Part shown: piece by piece, positions 33,533-42,570 of the stretch | How the letters are laid out: every line of letters begins with the position of its first letter | Numbering within the stretch: the first letter of the stretch is position 1 | From: Kitasatospora sp. MAA4 | GTDB lineage: Bacteria; Actinomycetota; Actinomycetes; Streptomycetales; Streptomycetaceae | Assembly: GCF_029893355.1 (NCBI RefSeq) | Contig: NZ_JARZAI010000003.1 | Coordinates: 186,001-250,000, forward strand | Length of the DNA: 64,000 bases | Reading direction: 5' to 3' | Translations under genes and position numbers: made by a program | Notes under the pieces: generated by a model | The model's database searches: none | The model's input: the letters and a program-made list of their open reading frames with translations, nothing else | Told to the model about the DNA's origin: nothing

Positions 33533-33698
33533 GGGGTCGTTGGGGCCGGAGCCAAATAATAACTCCAGGCCACCTCGAAGGAAACTATTGTCAAGTGGGC
33601 CTGTGACCAACTTTACTACTGTTAAGAAAGGGGTGTGGCGACAGCTTCCCCGGAGGCTGCCGTGCTGACTCCTGTCCATAGCCACAGATGGAGACGCA
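33533..33698. promoter_or_regulatory. Upstream region of the DAHP synthase gene
   Basis: Contains ACTATTGTCAA at 33584-33594, matching the cluster operator ACTCTAGTCAA at 9 of 11 positions, followed by GACCAACTTTACTACTG. A GGAG ribosome site stands at about 33690. Confidence 0.45.
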
Positions 33699-34760
33699 AT
33701 GCTGGTGATCTTCAATGAGACGGACGAGGGTCTGGTCCTCGACCTGCTGGCCCGCCACACGGAGGCTCAGCGATCCGCCACTACGTGTCGGATCGGCGCT
33801 CGGGTCGTCGCCCATCTGCCGCAGGCCGACGCCGCCCTCGCCGGGCGGCTCCGGTCCCTCGGCCAGGTGGAGCGAGTCATCACGACCCACGCCGAGTGGC
33901 CACTGACCGCACGGGAGGCGGCGGAGGAGGACACCGTCGTCCAGATCGGTTCCGGTGCCTCGATCGGCAGCGGCGACTTCGCCCTGATCGCCGGCCCGTG
34001 CGCGGTGGAGACCCCGGAGCAGCTGGCGAGCACCGCCTCGATCGCCCGGGCCGGCGGTGCGGTGGCCCTGCGGGGCGGCGCGTACAAGCCCCGCACGTCG
34101 CCCTACGCCTTCCAGGGCCTCGGCCTCACCGGGCTGCGGATGCTCGCCGAGGTCAGGGCCGAGACCGGGCTGCCCGTGGTGACCGAGGTGGTGGACACGA
34201 GCACGGTCGACCTGGTCGCCGAGTACGCCGACGTGCTGCAGATCGGCACGCGCAACGCACAGAACTTCAGCCTGCTGGCGGCGGCCGGCAGGACCGGCAA
34301 GCCGGTCCTGCTCAAGCGGGGCTTCGGCTGCACGGTGAGCGAGTGGCTCGGCGCCGCCGAGTACATCCTCGCCCAGGGGAACTCGCAGGTGATTCTCTGC
34401 GAGCGGGGCATCCGCACCTTCGAGGGGTCCACCCGCTTCACCCTCGACCTCAGCGCGATCCCGGTGGCCAAGAAGCTCAGCCACCTGCCGGTCATCGTCG
34501 ACCCCAGCCACGGCACCGGCCACCGCCACCTGGTTCGGCCGCTTGCGCTGGCCGCCGCTGCGGTGGGCGCGGACGGACTGCTGCTGGACATCCACACGGA
34601 CGGCGAGCAGGCCCTCTGCGACGGCAAGCAGGCGTTGAACCCCAGTGAGTGGCTCGAACTGACCGCCACGCTCAGCTCGTTGCTGGGCAGCCTCGACCGG
34701 ACCCTGCAGCGGCCGAAGCGGCTGGCCGAGGTGGGCCTGCCGGTAGCCAGCGGTGTCTGA
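33699..34760 (+). CDS. DAHP synthase (type I beta)
   Basis: 353 residues. An N-terminal ferredoxin/ACT-like domain (about residues 1-70) is followed by the TIM barrel: FALIAGPCAVETPEQL, LRGGAYKPRTSPYAFQGLG, VVTEVVDTS, LQIGTRNAQNFSLL, VLLKRGFG, CERGIRTFEGSTRFTLDLSAIP, VIVDPSHGTGHRHLV. It condenses phosphoenolpyruvate with erythrose 4-phosphate, the first shikimate step. A cluster copy would raise chorismate for the isochorismate synthase and possibly aromatic amino acids. Type I beta is not the main housekeeping type of actinomycetes (type II), which suggests acquisition with the cluster. Confidence 0.92.
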   Translation: MLVIFNETDEGLVLDLLARHTEAQRSATTCRIGARVVAHLPQADAALAGRLRSLGQVERVITTHAEWPLTAREAAEEDTVVQIGSGASIGSGDFALIAGPCAVETPEQLASTASIARAGGAVALRGGAYKPRTSPYAFQGLGLTGLRMLAEVRAETGLPVVTEVVDTSTVDLVAEYADVLQIGTRNAQNFSLLAAAGRTGKPVLLKRGFGCTVSEWLGAAEYILAQGNSQVILCERGIRTFEGSTRFTLDLSAIPVAKKLSHLPVIVDPSHGTGHRHLVRPLALAAAAVGADGLLLDIHTDGEQALCDGKQALNPSEWLELTATLSSLLGSLDRTLQRPKRLAEVGLPVASGV

Positions 34761-34768
34761 CTGATCGG

Positions 34769-34816
34769 AAACGGCCGATGGTGGGGGGCGGACCGCCCCC
34801 ACCATCGGCCGTTTTT
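34769..34816. terminator. Bidirectional terminator
   Basis: Long stem AAACGGCCGATGGTGGGGG / CCCCCACCATCGGCCGTTT followed by a T-run, between the convergent DAHP synthase and larC genes. Confidence 0.92.
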
Positions 34817-34845
34817 GACCGAGGTCGCGTTTCACGTCCGGGCTC

Positions 34846-36090
34846 TCAGGCCGTGCTCCGGGAGAGCCGGTACGCGGCGACGGCGGCCTCGCAGACCGCC
34901 CGCACCGGCCAGCCGAGCTCGGACGCCACCCGCAGCGCGTCGCTGTACTCCGGCTGCACGGTGACGGCCTCGCCGTCGAGCAGTGCCACCTTCACCGAGA
35001 GCTCCCGCTGCCCGTCCTCGGGCCCGACCCGGACCGTCTCGGCGGTCCTCGGCAGCACCGCCCGGTCCCACCGGGACCACCGTGCGCCGAGCGTCGAGGT
35101 GTGGCGGTACAGCACGTCGAGTACCGCCGGCCGGACCTCCTCGGCACACAGGGCGGTCACCACCTGACCGGGCCGGCCCGAGCGGGCGAGCGTCGTGGTG
35201 GTCCAGCAGTCCCACGCACCGGCGGCCCGCAGGGCGTCCAGGACCGACGGCCAGACCCGCGGGTCCAGATCGTCCACGGTGGCCTCCACCACCAACACCC
35301 CTTCGTGGTGCGGACTTTCGGGCGCACCCGCGGTGTCGGCCGTGCCGAGTACGATGCGGGTGATGTTGGGACGGTCCGGGGTGTCACGGGAGCCGCCGCC
35401 GCAGCCGGTGGCCCGGACCGTCATGGCCGGCATCGGCCCCTGCCGGGCGAGCACCGCCACCAGTGCGGCGCCGGTCGGCGTGGTGCACTCGCCGCTCAGG
35501 CCACCGGCGGTGAGGGTGAGACCGGACAGCCGGGCGAGCTCCAGGACAGCCGGTACCGGTACCGGCAGCAGCCCGTGGGCCGCCCGGACGGAGCCGGAGC
35601 CGGCCGCCAGCGGCGAGCAGCTCACCCGGGCCCGATCGGCCAGCAGGCCCAGGCTGTCCAGCGCGGCCGCGCAGCCGATCACGTCGGCGAGCGAGTCGTG
35701 CGCCCCCACCTCGTGGAAGTGCACCTGCTCCGCGGTGGTGCCGTGCACGGCACCCTCGGCCTCGGCCAGCAGGGTGAAGACCCGCCGGGCGAAGTCCGCC
35801 GCGGCCGGGCTCAGCGCCGCACCGGCCACCAGCTCGAGTACCTCGGCGAGATGACGCTCGTGGTCGGGTACCTCCGGGACGTCGACGATCGCCCGGGTGC
35901 AGCTGAAACCACCGCGCCGGGTGGTCTCGGCCCGTACCCGCAGCCCGGAAATGCCGAGCGAGGCGACCGCCTCGGCGACCGGGGCCAGCGGGGCTCCCGC
36001 GCCGAGCAGCGCGCCGAGCAGCATGTCCCCGGCCACTCCGGCGGTGCAGTCCAGGTGCGCGACGGCGACCCGCGGTTCAGTGGCCGACAT
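34846..36090 (-). CDS. larC: LarC, nickel insertase for pyridinium-bisthiocarboxylate cofactor
   Basis: 414 residues. LarC inserts nickel into pyridinium-3,5-bisthiocarboxylic acid mononucleotide, using CTP, to give the nickel-pincer nucleotide. Motifs: HLDCTAGVAGDMLLGALL, EQVHFHEVGAHDSLADVIGCAAAL, GLSGECTTPTGAALV, ATVDDLDP. Unlike the Lactobacillus gene, which needs a frameshift, this is one continuous frame. Start overlaps the larB stop by 14 bases. Together with larB and larE it completes the cofactor pathway inside a biosynthetic cluster that has no recognisable larA. Confidence 0.92.
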   Translation of the reverse strand: MSATEPRVAVAHLDCTAGVAGDMLLGALLGAGAPLAPVAEAVASLGISGLRVRAETTRRGGFSCTRAIVDVPEVPDHERHLAEVLELVAGAALSPAAADFARRVFTLLAEAEGAVHGTTAEQVHFHEVGAHDSLADVIGCAAALDSLGLLADRARVSCSPLAAGSGSVRAAHGLLPVPVPAVLELARLSGLTLTAGGLSGECTTPTGAALVAVLARQGPMPAMTVRATGCGGGSRDTPDRPNITRIVLGTADTAGAPESPHHEGVLVVEATVDDLDPRVWPSVLDALRAAGAWDCWTTTTLARSGRPGQVVTALCAEEVRPAVLDVLYRHTSTLGARWSRWDRAVLPRTAETVRVGPEDGQRELSVKVALLDGEAVTVQPEYSDALRVASELGWPVRAVCEAAVAAYRLSRSTA

Positions 36091-36865
36091 GGGCGGGCCC
36101 CTTCCGTGCGGCGGCGGCAGGGCCTGCCGGGTCTGCCGGGTCTGCGGGTACGTCCCGTACGTCTCGTCGGTCTCTGGCGCCGAGGATGCGGGCCGCGTAC
36201 ATCGCCGCGCCGAAGCCGTTGTCGATGTTCACCACGGCGAGACCCGGGCTGCAGGAGGCCAGCATCGCCGCCGCGGCGACCAGGCCGCCGGCGCTCACGC
36301 CGTAGCCGACGCTGGTCGGCAGGGCCACCACCGGGGCGGTCACCAGGCCGGCGACGACGCCGGGCAGCGTCCCTTCCATGCCGGCCGCGACCACCAGGCA
36401 GTCGGCGGCGCGCAGTTCCGGTAGTCGGTCGAGCAGTCGACTCAGACCCGCCACCCCGACGTCGGTGACCAGGCGGCTGCCGATGCCGAGTGCCTGCAGC
36501 GTGGCCAGGCATTCACCTGCCACCGGTAGGTCGGAGGTGCCCGCGGTCACCACCAGGACCTCGCCGAACGGCTCGGGGAGGTCGCCCACCACAACGGTCC
36601 TGGCGGCGGTGTCCACGTGCACCCGCTCGCCCGGGAAGCTGTCGGATGCCCGGCGCAGGACCTCGTCCGGGCAGCGGGTGGCCAGAGCGGGTGTCGCGGG
36701 GTCGCCGACGCGCATCGCCGCCAGCAGGGCCAGGGTCTGGTCGGGTGTCTTGCCGGCCGCGTAGACGGCCTCGGGGGCCCCGGTCCGGCGCCGGCGGTCG
36801 ACGTCGAGGCACGCGAACTCGGTGACCTCGGGGGAATGTTGACTATGGGCTGGAATAGTGCTCAC
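36077..36865 (-). CDS. larB: LarB, pyridinium-3,5-biscarboxylic acid mononucleotide synthase
   Basis: 262 residues from GTG 36865. LarB carboxylates nicotinic acid adenine dinucleotide and splits off AMP. Motifs: FACLDVDRRRRTGAPEAVYAAGKTPDQ at the N-terminus, then a PurE-like domain: VTAGTSDLPVAGECLATLQALG, DVGVAGLSRLLDRLPEL, VVAAGMEGTLPGVVAGLV, ALPTSVGYGVSAGGLVAAAAMLASCSPGLAVVNIDNGFGAA (in parts). GTG 36865 is chosen because a TTGAGT-17-TACCTT promoter ends seven bases before it and no ribosome site precedes it, so translation is probably leaderless; the frame does continue upstream to a TTG at 36901. Confidence 0.92.
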   Translation of the reverse strand: MSTIPAHSQHSPEVTEFACLDVDRRRRTGAPEAVYAAGKTPDQTLALLAAMRVGDPATPALATRCPDEVLRRASDSFPGERVHVDTAARTVVVGDLPEPFGEVLVVTAGTSDLPVAGECLATLQALGIGSRLVTDVGVAGLSRLLDRLPELRAADCLVVAAGMEGTLPGVVAGLVTAPVVALPTSVGYGVSAGGLVAAAAMLASCSPGLAVVNIDNGFGAAMYAARILGARDRRDVRDVPADPADPAGPAAAARKGPAHVGH

Positions 36866-36901
36866 TTGAGTTAAGGTATGTGATGACTCTTGTAAACTCA
36901 A
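36866..36901 (-). promoter_or_regulatory. Leaderless promoter of larBC, with operator-like half-site
   Basis: Minus strand -35 TTGAGT (36901-36896), 17-base spacer, -10 TACCTT (36878-36873), seven bases to the GTG. The spacer holds GACTCTTGTAAAC (36885-36897, plus strand), matching GACTCTAGTCAAC at 11 of 13 positions. The divergent larE promoter must overlap it. Confidence 0.55.
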
Positions 36902-36918
36902 TCCGTATGGAGGTCACA

Positions 36919-37767
36919 GTGCAACCATCGGAAGCCGAGCTCAGGGCCGCCTCTGGCCGACTCCTCGACGAGTGCCGACGACTGGGTTCGGTCGCGGTCG
37001 CCTTCTCCGGCGGGGTCGACTCCTCCCTGGTGCTCGCCGCCGCGCTTCGGGCGCTACCGCCCTCCCGGGTACTGGCCGCGATCGCGGTCTCCCCGAGCCT
37101 GTCCGCCAGGGAGCTGGCGGACGCCCGCCGGACCGCCGCCGACCTCGGCGCGGAACTCGCGGAGGTCGGCGTGAACGAGCTGGCCGACCCCGGCTACCGG
37201 GCCAACTCCGGCGACCGCTGCTACTTCTGCAAGCGGACGGTGCTCTCGGAGATCGGCGCGCTGGCCGCCGAGCGCGGGCTGGCCGCGGTCGCCACCGGCA
37301 CCCACGCCGACGACCACCTGTCGCCGCACCGCCCCGGGCTCGCCGCCGCCAGGCAGCTCGCGGTGGTGGAGCCGCTCGCCCTCGCGGGGTTCGGCAAGCC
37401 CATGATCCGGGCGCTGTCGGCCGCCTGGGGCCTGCGGGTCGCCGAGAAGCCCGCGGCACCGTGCCTGGCCTCCCGGATCAGCGTCGGCGTACCCGTGACC
37501 GCGAGCCGTCTGCACAGCGTGGAGCGTGCCGAGGAGACGGTGCGGGCGGTGCTCGACAGCCGGGGGGTGGCGGTGCACGACCTCAGGGTCAGGCTGCTCG
37601 CGGACGGCTTCCGGGTCGAGCTGGACCCGGAAGCCGAGTTCGCCGTCGGATCGAGCGGGGCGCTGCGGGCCCAGCTCTTCGAACGCCTGCGGAGCTCGGG
37701 CATGGCAGGCTCGGGGGACCTGGCCGTCTACCGGGCCGAGCTGCCGCTCGCCGCCGCAGTCTCGTAG
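36919..37767 (+). CDS. larE: LarE, sulfur transferase for nickel-pincer cofactor
   Basis: 282 residues from GTG 36919, chosen because GGAGG stands six bases upstream; the ATG at 36907 has no site. LarE activates the biscarboxylate with ATP and donates sulfur. PP-loop AFSGGVDSSLVLAAAL, NSGDRCYFCKRTVLSEI, ATGTHADDHLSPHRPG, and KPAAPCLASRISVG, whose Cys corresponds to the sacrificial Cys176 of Lactobacillus LarE. It is divergent from larBC across a 53-base shared control region. Confidence 0.92.
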   Translation: MQPSEAELRAASGRLLDECRRLGSVAVAFSGGVDSSLVLAAALRALPPSRVLAAIAVSPSLSARELADARRTAADLGAELAEVGVNELADPGYRANSGDRCYFCKRTVLSEIGALAAERGLAAVATGTHADDHLSPHRPGLAAARQLAVVEPLALAGFGKPMIRALSAAWGLRVAEKPAAPCLASRISVGVPVTASRLHSVERAEETVRAVLDSRGVAVHDLRVRLLADGFRVELDPEAEFAVGSSGALRAQLFERLRSSGMAGSGDLAVYRAELPLAAAVS

Positions 37768-37787
37768 CGCACCGGTGGTCACACCGC

Positions 37788-37823
37788 GGGCCGGGCGCCG
37801 ACTGACCTGTCGGTGCCCGGCCC
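37788..37823. terminator. Bidirectional terminator
   Basis: GGGCCGGGCGCCGA / TCGGTGCCCGGCCC, 14-pair stem with one G-T wobble, between convergent larE and the second MATE gene. Confidence 0.85.
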
Positions 37824-37848
37824 GTGATGGTTGTTCAACTGACCGGTC

Positions 37849-39279
37849 TCAGACGTCGGCGGTGGCCGGCGCGGGGATCGGGGCAGGGGCGGCGGTCCGG
37901 GCCGGCGCGGGGCAGTACCGGCGGAACAGCGCGTACGAGAGCGTGAACTGCGCCACGGCTCCGAGCACCATCGAGATCCACACGCCGCGGATCCCCAGGG
38001 CGGAGATGCTGCTGAGCCCGTACGCGAGCGGGAGTTGGACCACCGAGCCCAGCAGCGCGACCCAGAGCATCGACCTGGCGTGGCCGCCGCTCACGAATAC
38101 CCCGCCCAGGCTGACCGTGCCGGCGATCGCCAGCAGGTACGGGACGAAGAACCACATCAGGACGGTGCCTTGGTGGACGACCGCGTCGTCGCTGGTGAAG
38201 GCGGAGACCAGGGCGCCTCCGGCCACCGCGAGCGCGGCGCCCGCGGCGAGCGCGATGAGGCTCGCCAGGAGCAGCGACTGCCGCCCGATGTCGTGCGCGG
38301 CGTTGGGGTGCGAGCCGCCGGTGCGGGCCAGGTGGATGCTGGCGGCCTGCCGCACGGCGTAGAACGCCATCGTGACGAACACCAGGACCTTGATGCCGAT
38401 GCCGTAGGCCGCCAGCGGCACCTCGCCGAATCCGGCGACCACCACGACCAGGACCATGCCCGCCGCCATCCGGATCACGAAGTCCGCGGAGGCCGGCAGC
38501 CCGACCCCGAGGATGCGGGAGATCGCCTGGGACAGGCTCAGGCCGCCCGTGTTCCCCGCGTCGCTCTGCTCGCCGAGACGCTTGCGGTACAGCAGCGTCA
38601 CGCTGGTGGCGAGCGCGACGCCGCGGCCGATGACCATGGCCAGTGCGGCGCCCTGGACCCCCATTCGGGGCAGCCCGGCGCGGCCGTAGATGAGCAGCGG
38701 GTCGAGCACCAGGATCAGCGCGTTGGCGAGGATCGCCATCCGCATCGGGGTGCGGGTGTCGCCCGTCCCCTTGTAGATCCCGTCGATGACGTTCTGCGCG
38801 AAGAACACCGCGATGCCGGGGAACGAGATCGCGAAGAACTGGACGGTGAGTCGGAACGCCTCGCCGCCGTCCGAGGTGAAGAGCCCCGCGATGTCCTTCC
38901 GGGCCAGGAAGCCGCCGATCGCGACGGCCGGGGCGATCGCCAGCCAGAGCACGCCCACCGCGCGCATGACGGTCCGCAGACCCCCGGTCTCCTTGCGGCC
39001 GATCGCGCCGGAGATGAGGACCGTCGTCCCGATGTTGACCATCAGGATCACGCCCAGCAGGACGTTCTCGACGCTCGTCGCGATGGCCACGGCACCGATC
39101 GCGGCCTCGTTCAGGCGCGCAACCCAGAGGGTGTCGATGACGCCCGCGACGACGCCGGAGAGCAGTTCGAAGTAGACCGGCCCGGCGAGGCCGAGCAACG
39201 TCCTGCGGGTGTCGGCTCCGGTGGGCGGAGCCGGCGGCTCCTGTACTGCTGTCGCGTCATGCAGGGAGTCCTGGGCCAT
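37849..39279 (-). CDS. MATE-family efflux transporter (second copy)
   Basis: 476 residues from ATG 39279, eight bases after GGAAAGG; the frame extends to a TTG at 39288 that lacks a site. About twelve membrane segments; VYFELLSGVVAGVIDTLWVARL opens the first half, and ISFPGIAVFFAQNVIDGIYKGTGDTRTP parallels the exporter at 16153. Start overlaps the preceding oxidoreductase by 23 bases. Two MATE exporters in one cluster may divide export of product and shunt compound. Confidence 0.88.
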   Translation of the reverse strand: MAQDSLHDATAVQEPPAPPTGADTRRTLLGLAGPVYFELLSGVVAGVIDTLWVARLNEAAIGAVAIATSVENVLLGVILMVNIGTTVLISGAIGRKETGGLRTVMRAVGVLWLAIAPAVAIGGFLARKDIAGLFTSDGGEAFRLTVQFFAISFPGIAVFFAQNVIDGIYKGTGDTRTPMRMAILANALILVLDPLLIYGRAGLPRMGVQGAALAMVIGRGVALATSVTLLYRKRLGEQSDAGNTGGLSLSQAISRILGVGLPASADFVIRMAAGMVLVVVVAGFGEVPLAAYGIGIKVLVFVTMAFYAVRQAASIHLARTGGSHPNAAHDIGRQSLLLASLIALAAGAALAVAGGALVSAFTSDDAVVHQGTVLMWFFVPYLLAIAGTVSLGGVFVSGGHARSMLWVALLGSVVQLPLAYGLSSISALGIRGVWISMVLGAVAQFTLSYALFRRYCPAPARTAAPAPIPAPATADV

Positions 39280-40261
39280 GGCTGACAACCTTTCCGATCG
39301 CGTTGTTGCTCTCCATGTGGCTGTGCGCGTCGGCCAGCCGGGAGAAGGGGAAGACCTGGTCGGTCGCCGGGTGCAAGCCTCCGTTCGCGACCCGGTCCAG
39401 GAGTTCCTGGAGGGTGCGCACGGCCCAGCTGCCCGAGTTGATCAGGCTGCTGGAGTAGGTGGTCAGGTAGACGCCGGACGGGATGTCCTCCAGCGGCTCG
39501 AAGGCGGGAATGGTCCAGGAGTCCGACAGAATCCCGGAGTTGCAGACCCGCCCGCGCGGGGCGGTCGAGCGCAGCGAGTCGAGCAGGGCCTGGCCGCCGA
39601 CGAGGTCCAGGACGCGGTCGGCGCCGTCGGGCCAGAGCTTGCGCACGCCGGTCGGCAGGTCCACGTCGTCCAGGACGACGTGGTGCGCACCGCCGTGCAG
39701 CAGTGCGTCCGCCTTGGCGGGGTTGCGGGTGGTGCAGGCGATCTCCACTCCCAGCTCCCGGGCGAGGGCGAGCGCCGCCATGCCCACCGAGGAGGTGGCC
39801 GCCCGGATGAGCAGTCGGTGCCCCGCCTGCGGTTCGAGGGTCTCCAGGGAGCCCTGGGCGGTGAGGTACGACTCGGGTAGGGCCGCCACCACCTCCCAGG
39901 GCAGGTCGGTCGTGATCGGCATGAGCTGTGAAGCGGGCAGCAGGGTGTACTCGGCATAGCTGCCGTCGAACGTCCTGCCCATCCCGCCCATCGCTGCGGC
40001 CACTTTGGTGCCCACGGGCAGGGCGGCCTCGTACGACTCGGCGACCACCCCGACGCACTCGATGCCGAGGATCCGGGGGAACGTCACCGAGGGGGACCAG
40101 CCCCGCCGTGTGAAGAGCTCGGAGCGGTTGAGCCCGAACGCCATGACGCGGACCAGTACCTGGCCCGGACGCGCCTCGGGGCGTGGGACATGACGCAGCC
40201 GCAGGACCTCGGGGCCGCCCGGGTGTTCGACCACAGCCGCCTGCATCGTCGGAGCTGCCAT
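39257..40261 (-). CDS. Zinc-independent MDR oxidoreductase (quinone reductase-like)
   Basis: 334 residues, medium-chain dehydrogenase fold: N-terminal GroES-like part (RPGQVLVRVMAFGLNRSELFTRRG, FPRILGIECVGVV), nucleotide-binding part (HRLLIRAATSSVGMAALALARELG), and VLDLVGGQALLDSLRSTAPRGRVCNSG. No structural zinc Cys cluster, so it is of the QOR/enoyl-reductase type using NADPH. ATG 40261 has GGAGAG upstream. Divergent from the padR gene, whose product probably regulates it; could be a tailoring or detoxifying enzyme. Confidence 0.85.
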   Translation of the reverse strand: MAAPTMQAAVVEHPGGPEVLRLRHVPRPEARPGQVLVRVMAFGLNRSELFTRRGWSPSVTFPRILGIECVGVVAESYEAALPVGTKVAAAMGGMGRTFDGSYAEYTLLPASQLMPITTDLPWEVVAALPESYLTAQGSLETLEPQAGHRLLIRAATSSVGMAALALARELGVEIACTTRNPAKADALLHGGAHHVVLDDVDLPTGVRKLWPDGADRVLDLVGGQALLDSLRSTAPRGRVCNSGILSDSWTIPAFEPLEDIPSGVYLTTYSSSLINSGSWAVRTLQELLDRVANGGLHPATDQVFPFSRLADAHSHMESNNAIGKVVSHGPGLPA

Positions 40262-40304
40262 CGGTTCTCTCCTCCGCAGTCGGCCGGGTGGTCGTCCCTG
40301 CAGC

Positions 40305-40363
40305 AGAGTAACTCTATTCGTGTGGCTCGGAAAGAGGCACTGGAAGATAGCTCTACTAGAGTT
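40305..40363. promoter_or_regulatory. Operator sites between the MDR gene and padR
   Basis: GAGTAACTCTA at 40306-40316 and CTCTACTAGAGTTAC at 40351-40365 form symmetric sites; the second carries ACTAGAGTT, the core of the cluster operator. A further AACTCTGATCGAGGTAAG follows at about 40378. Typical place for PadR autoregulation. Confidence 0.6.
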
Positions 40364-40416
40364 ACCTCTTTTCGGCTAACTCTGATCGAGGTAAGATCGG
40401 GATCACAGGCCCGCCC

Positions 40417-41031
40417 ATGACCCAGGGGAGCACCGTGCTGACACTGGCCATCCTCGGCTTCCTCGCAGAAGAGCCGATGCACGCCTACGAGCTGCGGAAG
40501 CGCATCACCGACCTCACCGGGCACACCCGCCCGCTGAGCGACGGTGCCATGTATCCGGCCATCAAGCGGGCTCGAGACGCGGGATTCGTCGAGCGGAGCG
40601 CCGAGAGTGCCGGGCGGGGCCCCACCCGGCAGGTGCTGAGCCTGACCGCCTCCGGGCGGGGGGAGCTGCTCCGCCGGCTCGCCGGGCCGGCGGAGGTCGA
40701 GATCACGGACGGCGGGTCCTTCTTCACGTTGCTGGCCTTCCTCGGCCAACTGCCCGACCCCGCCGACCAGGCACGGGTCCTGCAACGGCGGCTGGACTTC
40801 CTCACCGCACCGGCGAGCTTCTTCCACCGCTCCGGCACCCCGCTCCGGATCCGGGACATCGAGGACCGGTACCGCAGAGGGATGCTGGTGATGGCCCGGG
40901 CCACCAGCCGGGCGGAGCGGGAGTGGCTGGTGGAGACCCTCACCGAGCTGGGACACCCGCCAGCCCAGGCCGTTCCCACGGCAGAGGGCGCGCCCCGGAC
41001 GGAGGGCGCGCCCCGGCATCGGCCGTCATGA
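40417..41031 (+). CDS. PadR-family transcriptional regulator
   Basis: 204 residues. Winged helix with LTLAILGFLAEEPMHAYELRKRI, LSDGAMYPAIKRARDAGFVERS and TRQVLSLTASGRGELLRRL; the C-terminal part (ADQARVLQRRLDFL, DRYRRGMLVMARA) is the helical dimerisation domain. PadR proteins usually repress a divergent gene until a small ligand binds. Divergent partner is the MDR/MATE pair, so it likely controls export. Its stop abuts the stop of the convergent permease gene. Confidence 0.88.
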   Translation: MTQGSTVLTLAILGFLAEEPMHAYELRKRITDLTGHTRPLSDGAMYPAIKRARDAGFVERSAESAGRGPTRQVLSLTASGRGELLRRLAGPAEVEITDGGSFFTLLAFLGQLPDPADQARVLQRRLDFLTAPASFFHRSGTPLRIRDIEDRYRRGMLVMARATSRAEREWLVETLTELGHPPAQAVPTAEGAPRTEGAPRHRPS

Positions 41032-42480
41032 TCACTCGGCGGCGGTCGCCCGCCGGGAGAAGTGGCTCCGGACCGCCGCGGCGACCAGTACGGCGGCGGT
41101 CAGCAGCCCGGTCCCCACCACCTCCGGTCTGGTGGAGCCGTCGGCCGCCAACAGGACCAGGACGGCCGCCATCGCCGTGAGCGCCAGCAGGGTCACATAG
41201 GGGAAGCCCCACATCGGGACGGCCGGACGCTCCGCGTCGCGCTGCATCCGGGCCCGCAGGCGCAGTTGGGACATGCCGACGCTGATCCACACCACCAGCC
41301 CGATGGCGCCCACCGAGTCCAGCATCCAGAGGAAGACCGTCTGCGGCCAGATCAGGTTGAGCAGTACGGAGACGAAGCCGAACGCGGCGGAGGCCAGCAC
41401 CGCGCGGCGCGGCACCCCGCGGCCGGAGACCTTGAGCAGACCGGCCGGCGCCTCGCCGCGTCGGGCCAGCGAGTGGACCATGCGGGAGGCGCTGTAGAGG
41501 TTGGCGTTGAGCGCCGACAGTAGGGCCGACAGCACCACGACGTTCATCAGCTGGGCAGCAGCCGGGATCCCGATGTGGTCCAGCACCGCCGTGTACGGGC
41601 TCTCGCCGACCTTCAGCTCGTTCCACGGGAGAAGCGCCACGATGAGAGCCATCGAACCGACATAGAACAGCATCAGCCGCCACACGACGCTGCGCATCGA
41701 GCGGCTGATCCCGCGCACCGGGTCGTCGGACTCGGCGGCCGCGACGGCGACGATCTCGGCCCCGCCGAAGGAGAAGAGCACCGCGAGTGTCCCGGTCAGC
41801 ACACCGTGCCAGCCCGCGGGCAGCATTCCGCCGTGCCCGGTGACGTTGGACAGCCCCACGGCGTGCGTCCCGGGCAGCAGCCCGAACAGCGCCAGCGAAC
41901 CGAGGACCAGGAAGCCGACGACGGCGCCCACCTTGAGCACCGCCAGCCAGAACTCGGCCTCTCCGAAGGCCCCGACGGCGGCGAGGTTGGTGGCGGTGAG
42001 CACCGCCATGAAGAGCAGCACCCAGACCCAGGTGGCCACACCCGGGATCCAGGCGTGCACGATTCCGGCGGCGCCGGTGGCCTCGATGGCGAGGACGACC
42101 ACCAGCAGGCTCCAGTACAGCCAGCCGACGGTGAAGCCGGCCCACGGGCCGAAGGCCCGCTCGGCGTGGAGGGAGAAGGTGCCGGTGGAGGGTGCTGCCG
42201 CGGACATCTCGCCGAGCATCCGCATCACCGCCAGCATCAGCAGGCCGGCGAGCACGTAGCTGACGACGATGCCGGGGCCGGCCACGGCGATGCCCGCGCC
42301 CGATCCCACGAACAGGCCCGCGCCGATGGCGCCGCCCAGGCCGATCATCGTCAGGTGGCGCTGCTGGAGCCGGTTCTTCTGCGTCCCGCCGTCCAGTGCG
42401 CCGAGGTCGAGCGGTGACGGTCTTTCGGCCTGCGGGGACGGGGCGGTGTCGCCGCCCGCTTCGGTGAGGTGGAGAGCCAT
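41032..42480 (-). CDS. Amino acid permease (APC superfamily, AroP/GabP type)
   Basis: 482 residues from ATG 42480 (AGAGG upstream). Twelve hydrophobic segments; N-terminal signature QQRHLTMIGLGGAIGAGLFVGSG, SFGGAEIVAVAAAESDDPVRG and SALNANLYSASRMVHSLARRG are typical of the amino acid transporter family for aromatic amino acids or GABA. Uptake of tryptophan or another precursor for the cluster would fit, but specificity cannot be read from sequence. Confidence 0.88.
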   Translation of the reverse strand: MALHLTEAGGDTAPSPQAERPSPLDLGALDGGTQKNRLQQRHLTMIGLGGAIGAGLFVGSGAGIAVAGPGIVVSYVLAGLLMLAVMRMLGEMSAAAPSTGTFSLHAERAFGPWAGFTVGWLYWSLLVVVLAIEATGAAGIVHAWIPGVATWVWVLLFMAVLTATNLAAVGAFGEAEFWLAVLKVGAVVGFLVLGSLALFGLLPGTHAVGLSNVTGHGGMLPAGWHGVLTGTLAVLFSFGGAEIVAVAAAESDDPVRGISRSMRSVVWRLMLFYVGSMALIVALLPWNELKVGESPYTAVLDHIGIPAAAQLMNVVVLSALLSALNANLYSASRMVHSLARRGEAPAGLLKVSGRGVPRRAVLASAAFGFVSVLLNLIWPQTVFLWMLDSVGAIGLVVWISVGMSQLRLRARMQRDAERPAVPMWGFPYVTLLALTAMAAVLVLLAADGSTRPEVVGTGLLTAAVLVAAAVRSHFSRRATAAE

Positions 42481-42570
42481 GTCGAGCCTCTTGGGGGTCG
42501 GAGTGGCGGAGGGGTGGGGCCCCTGGGCGGCCGTGGCGCGCCGCTGAGGCTGCCGGATCCCGAGAGGCCC

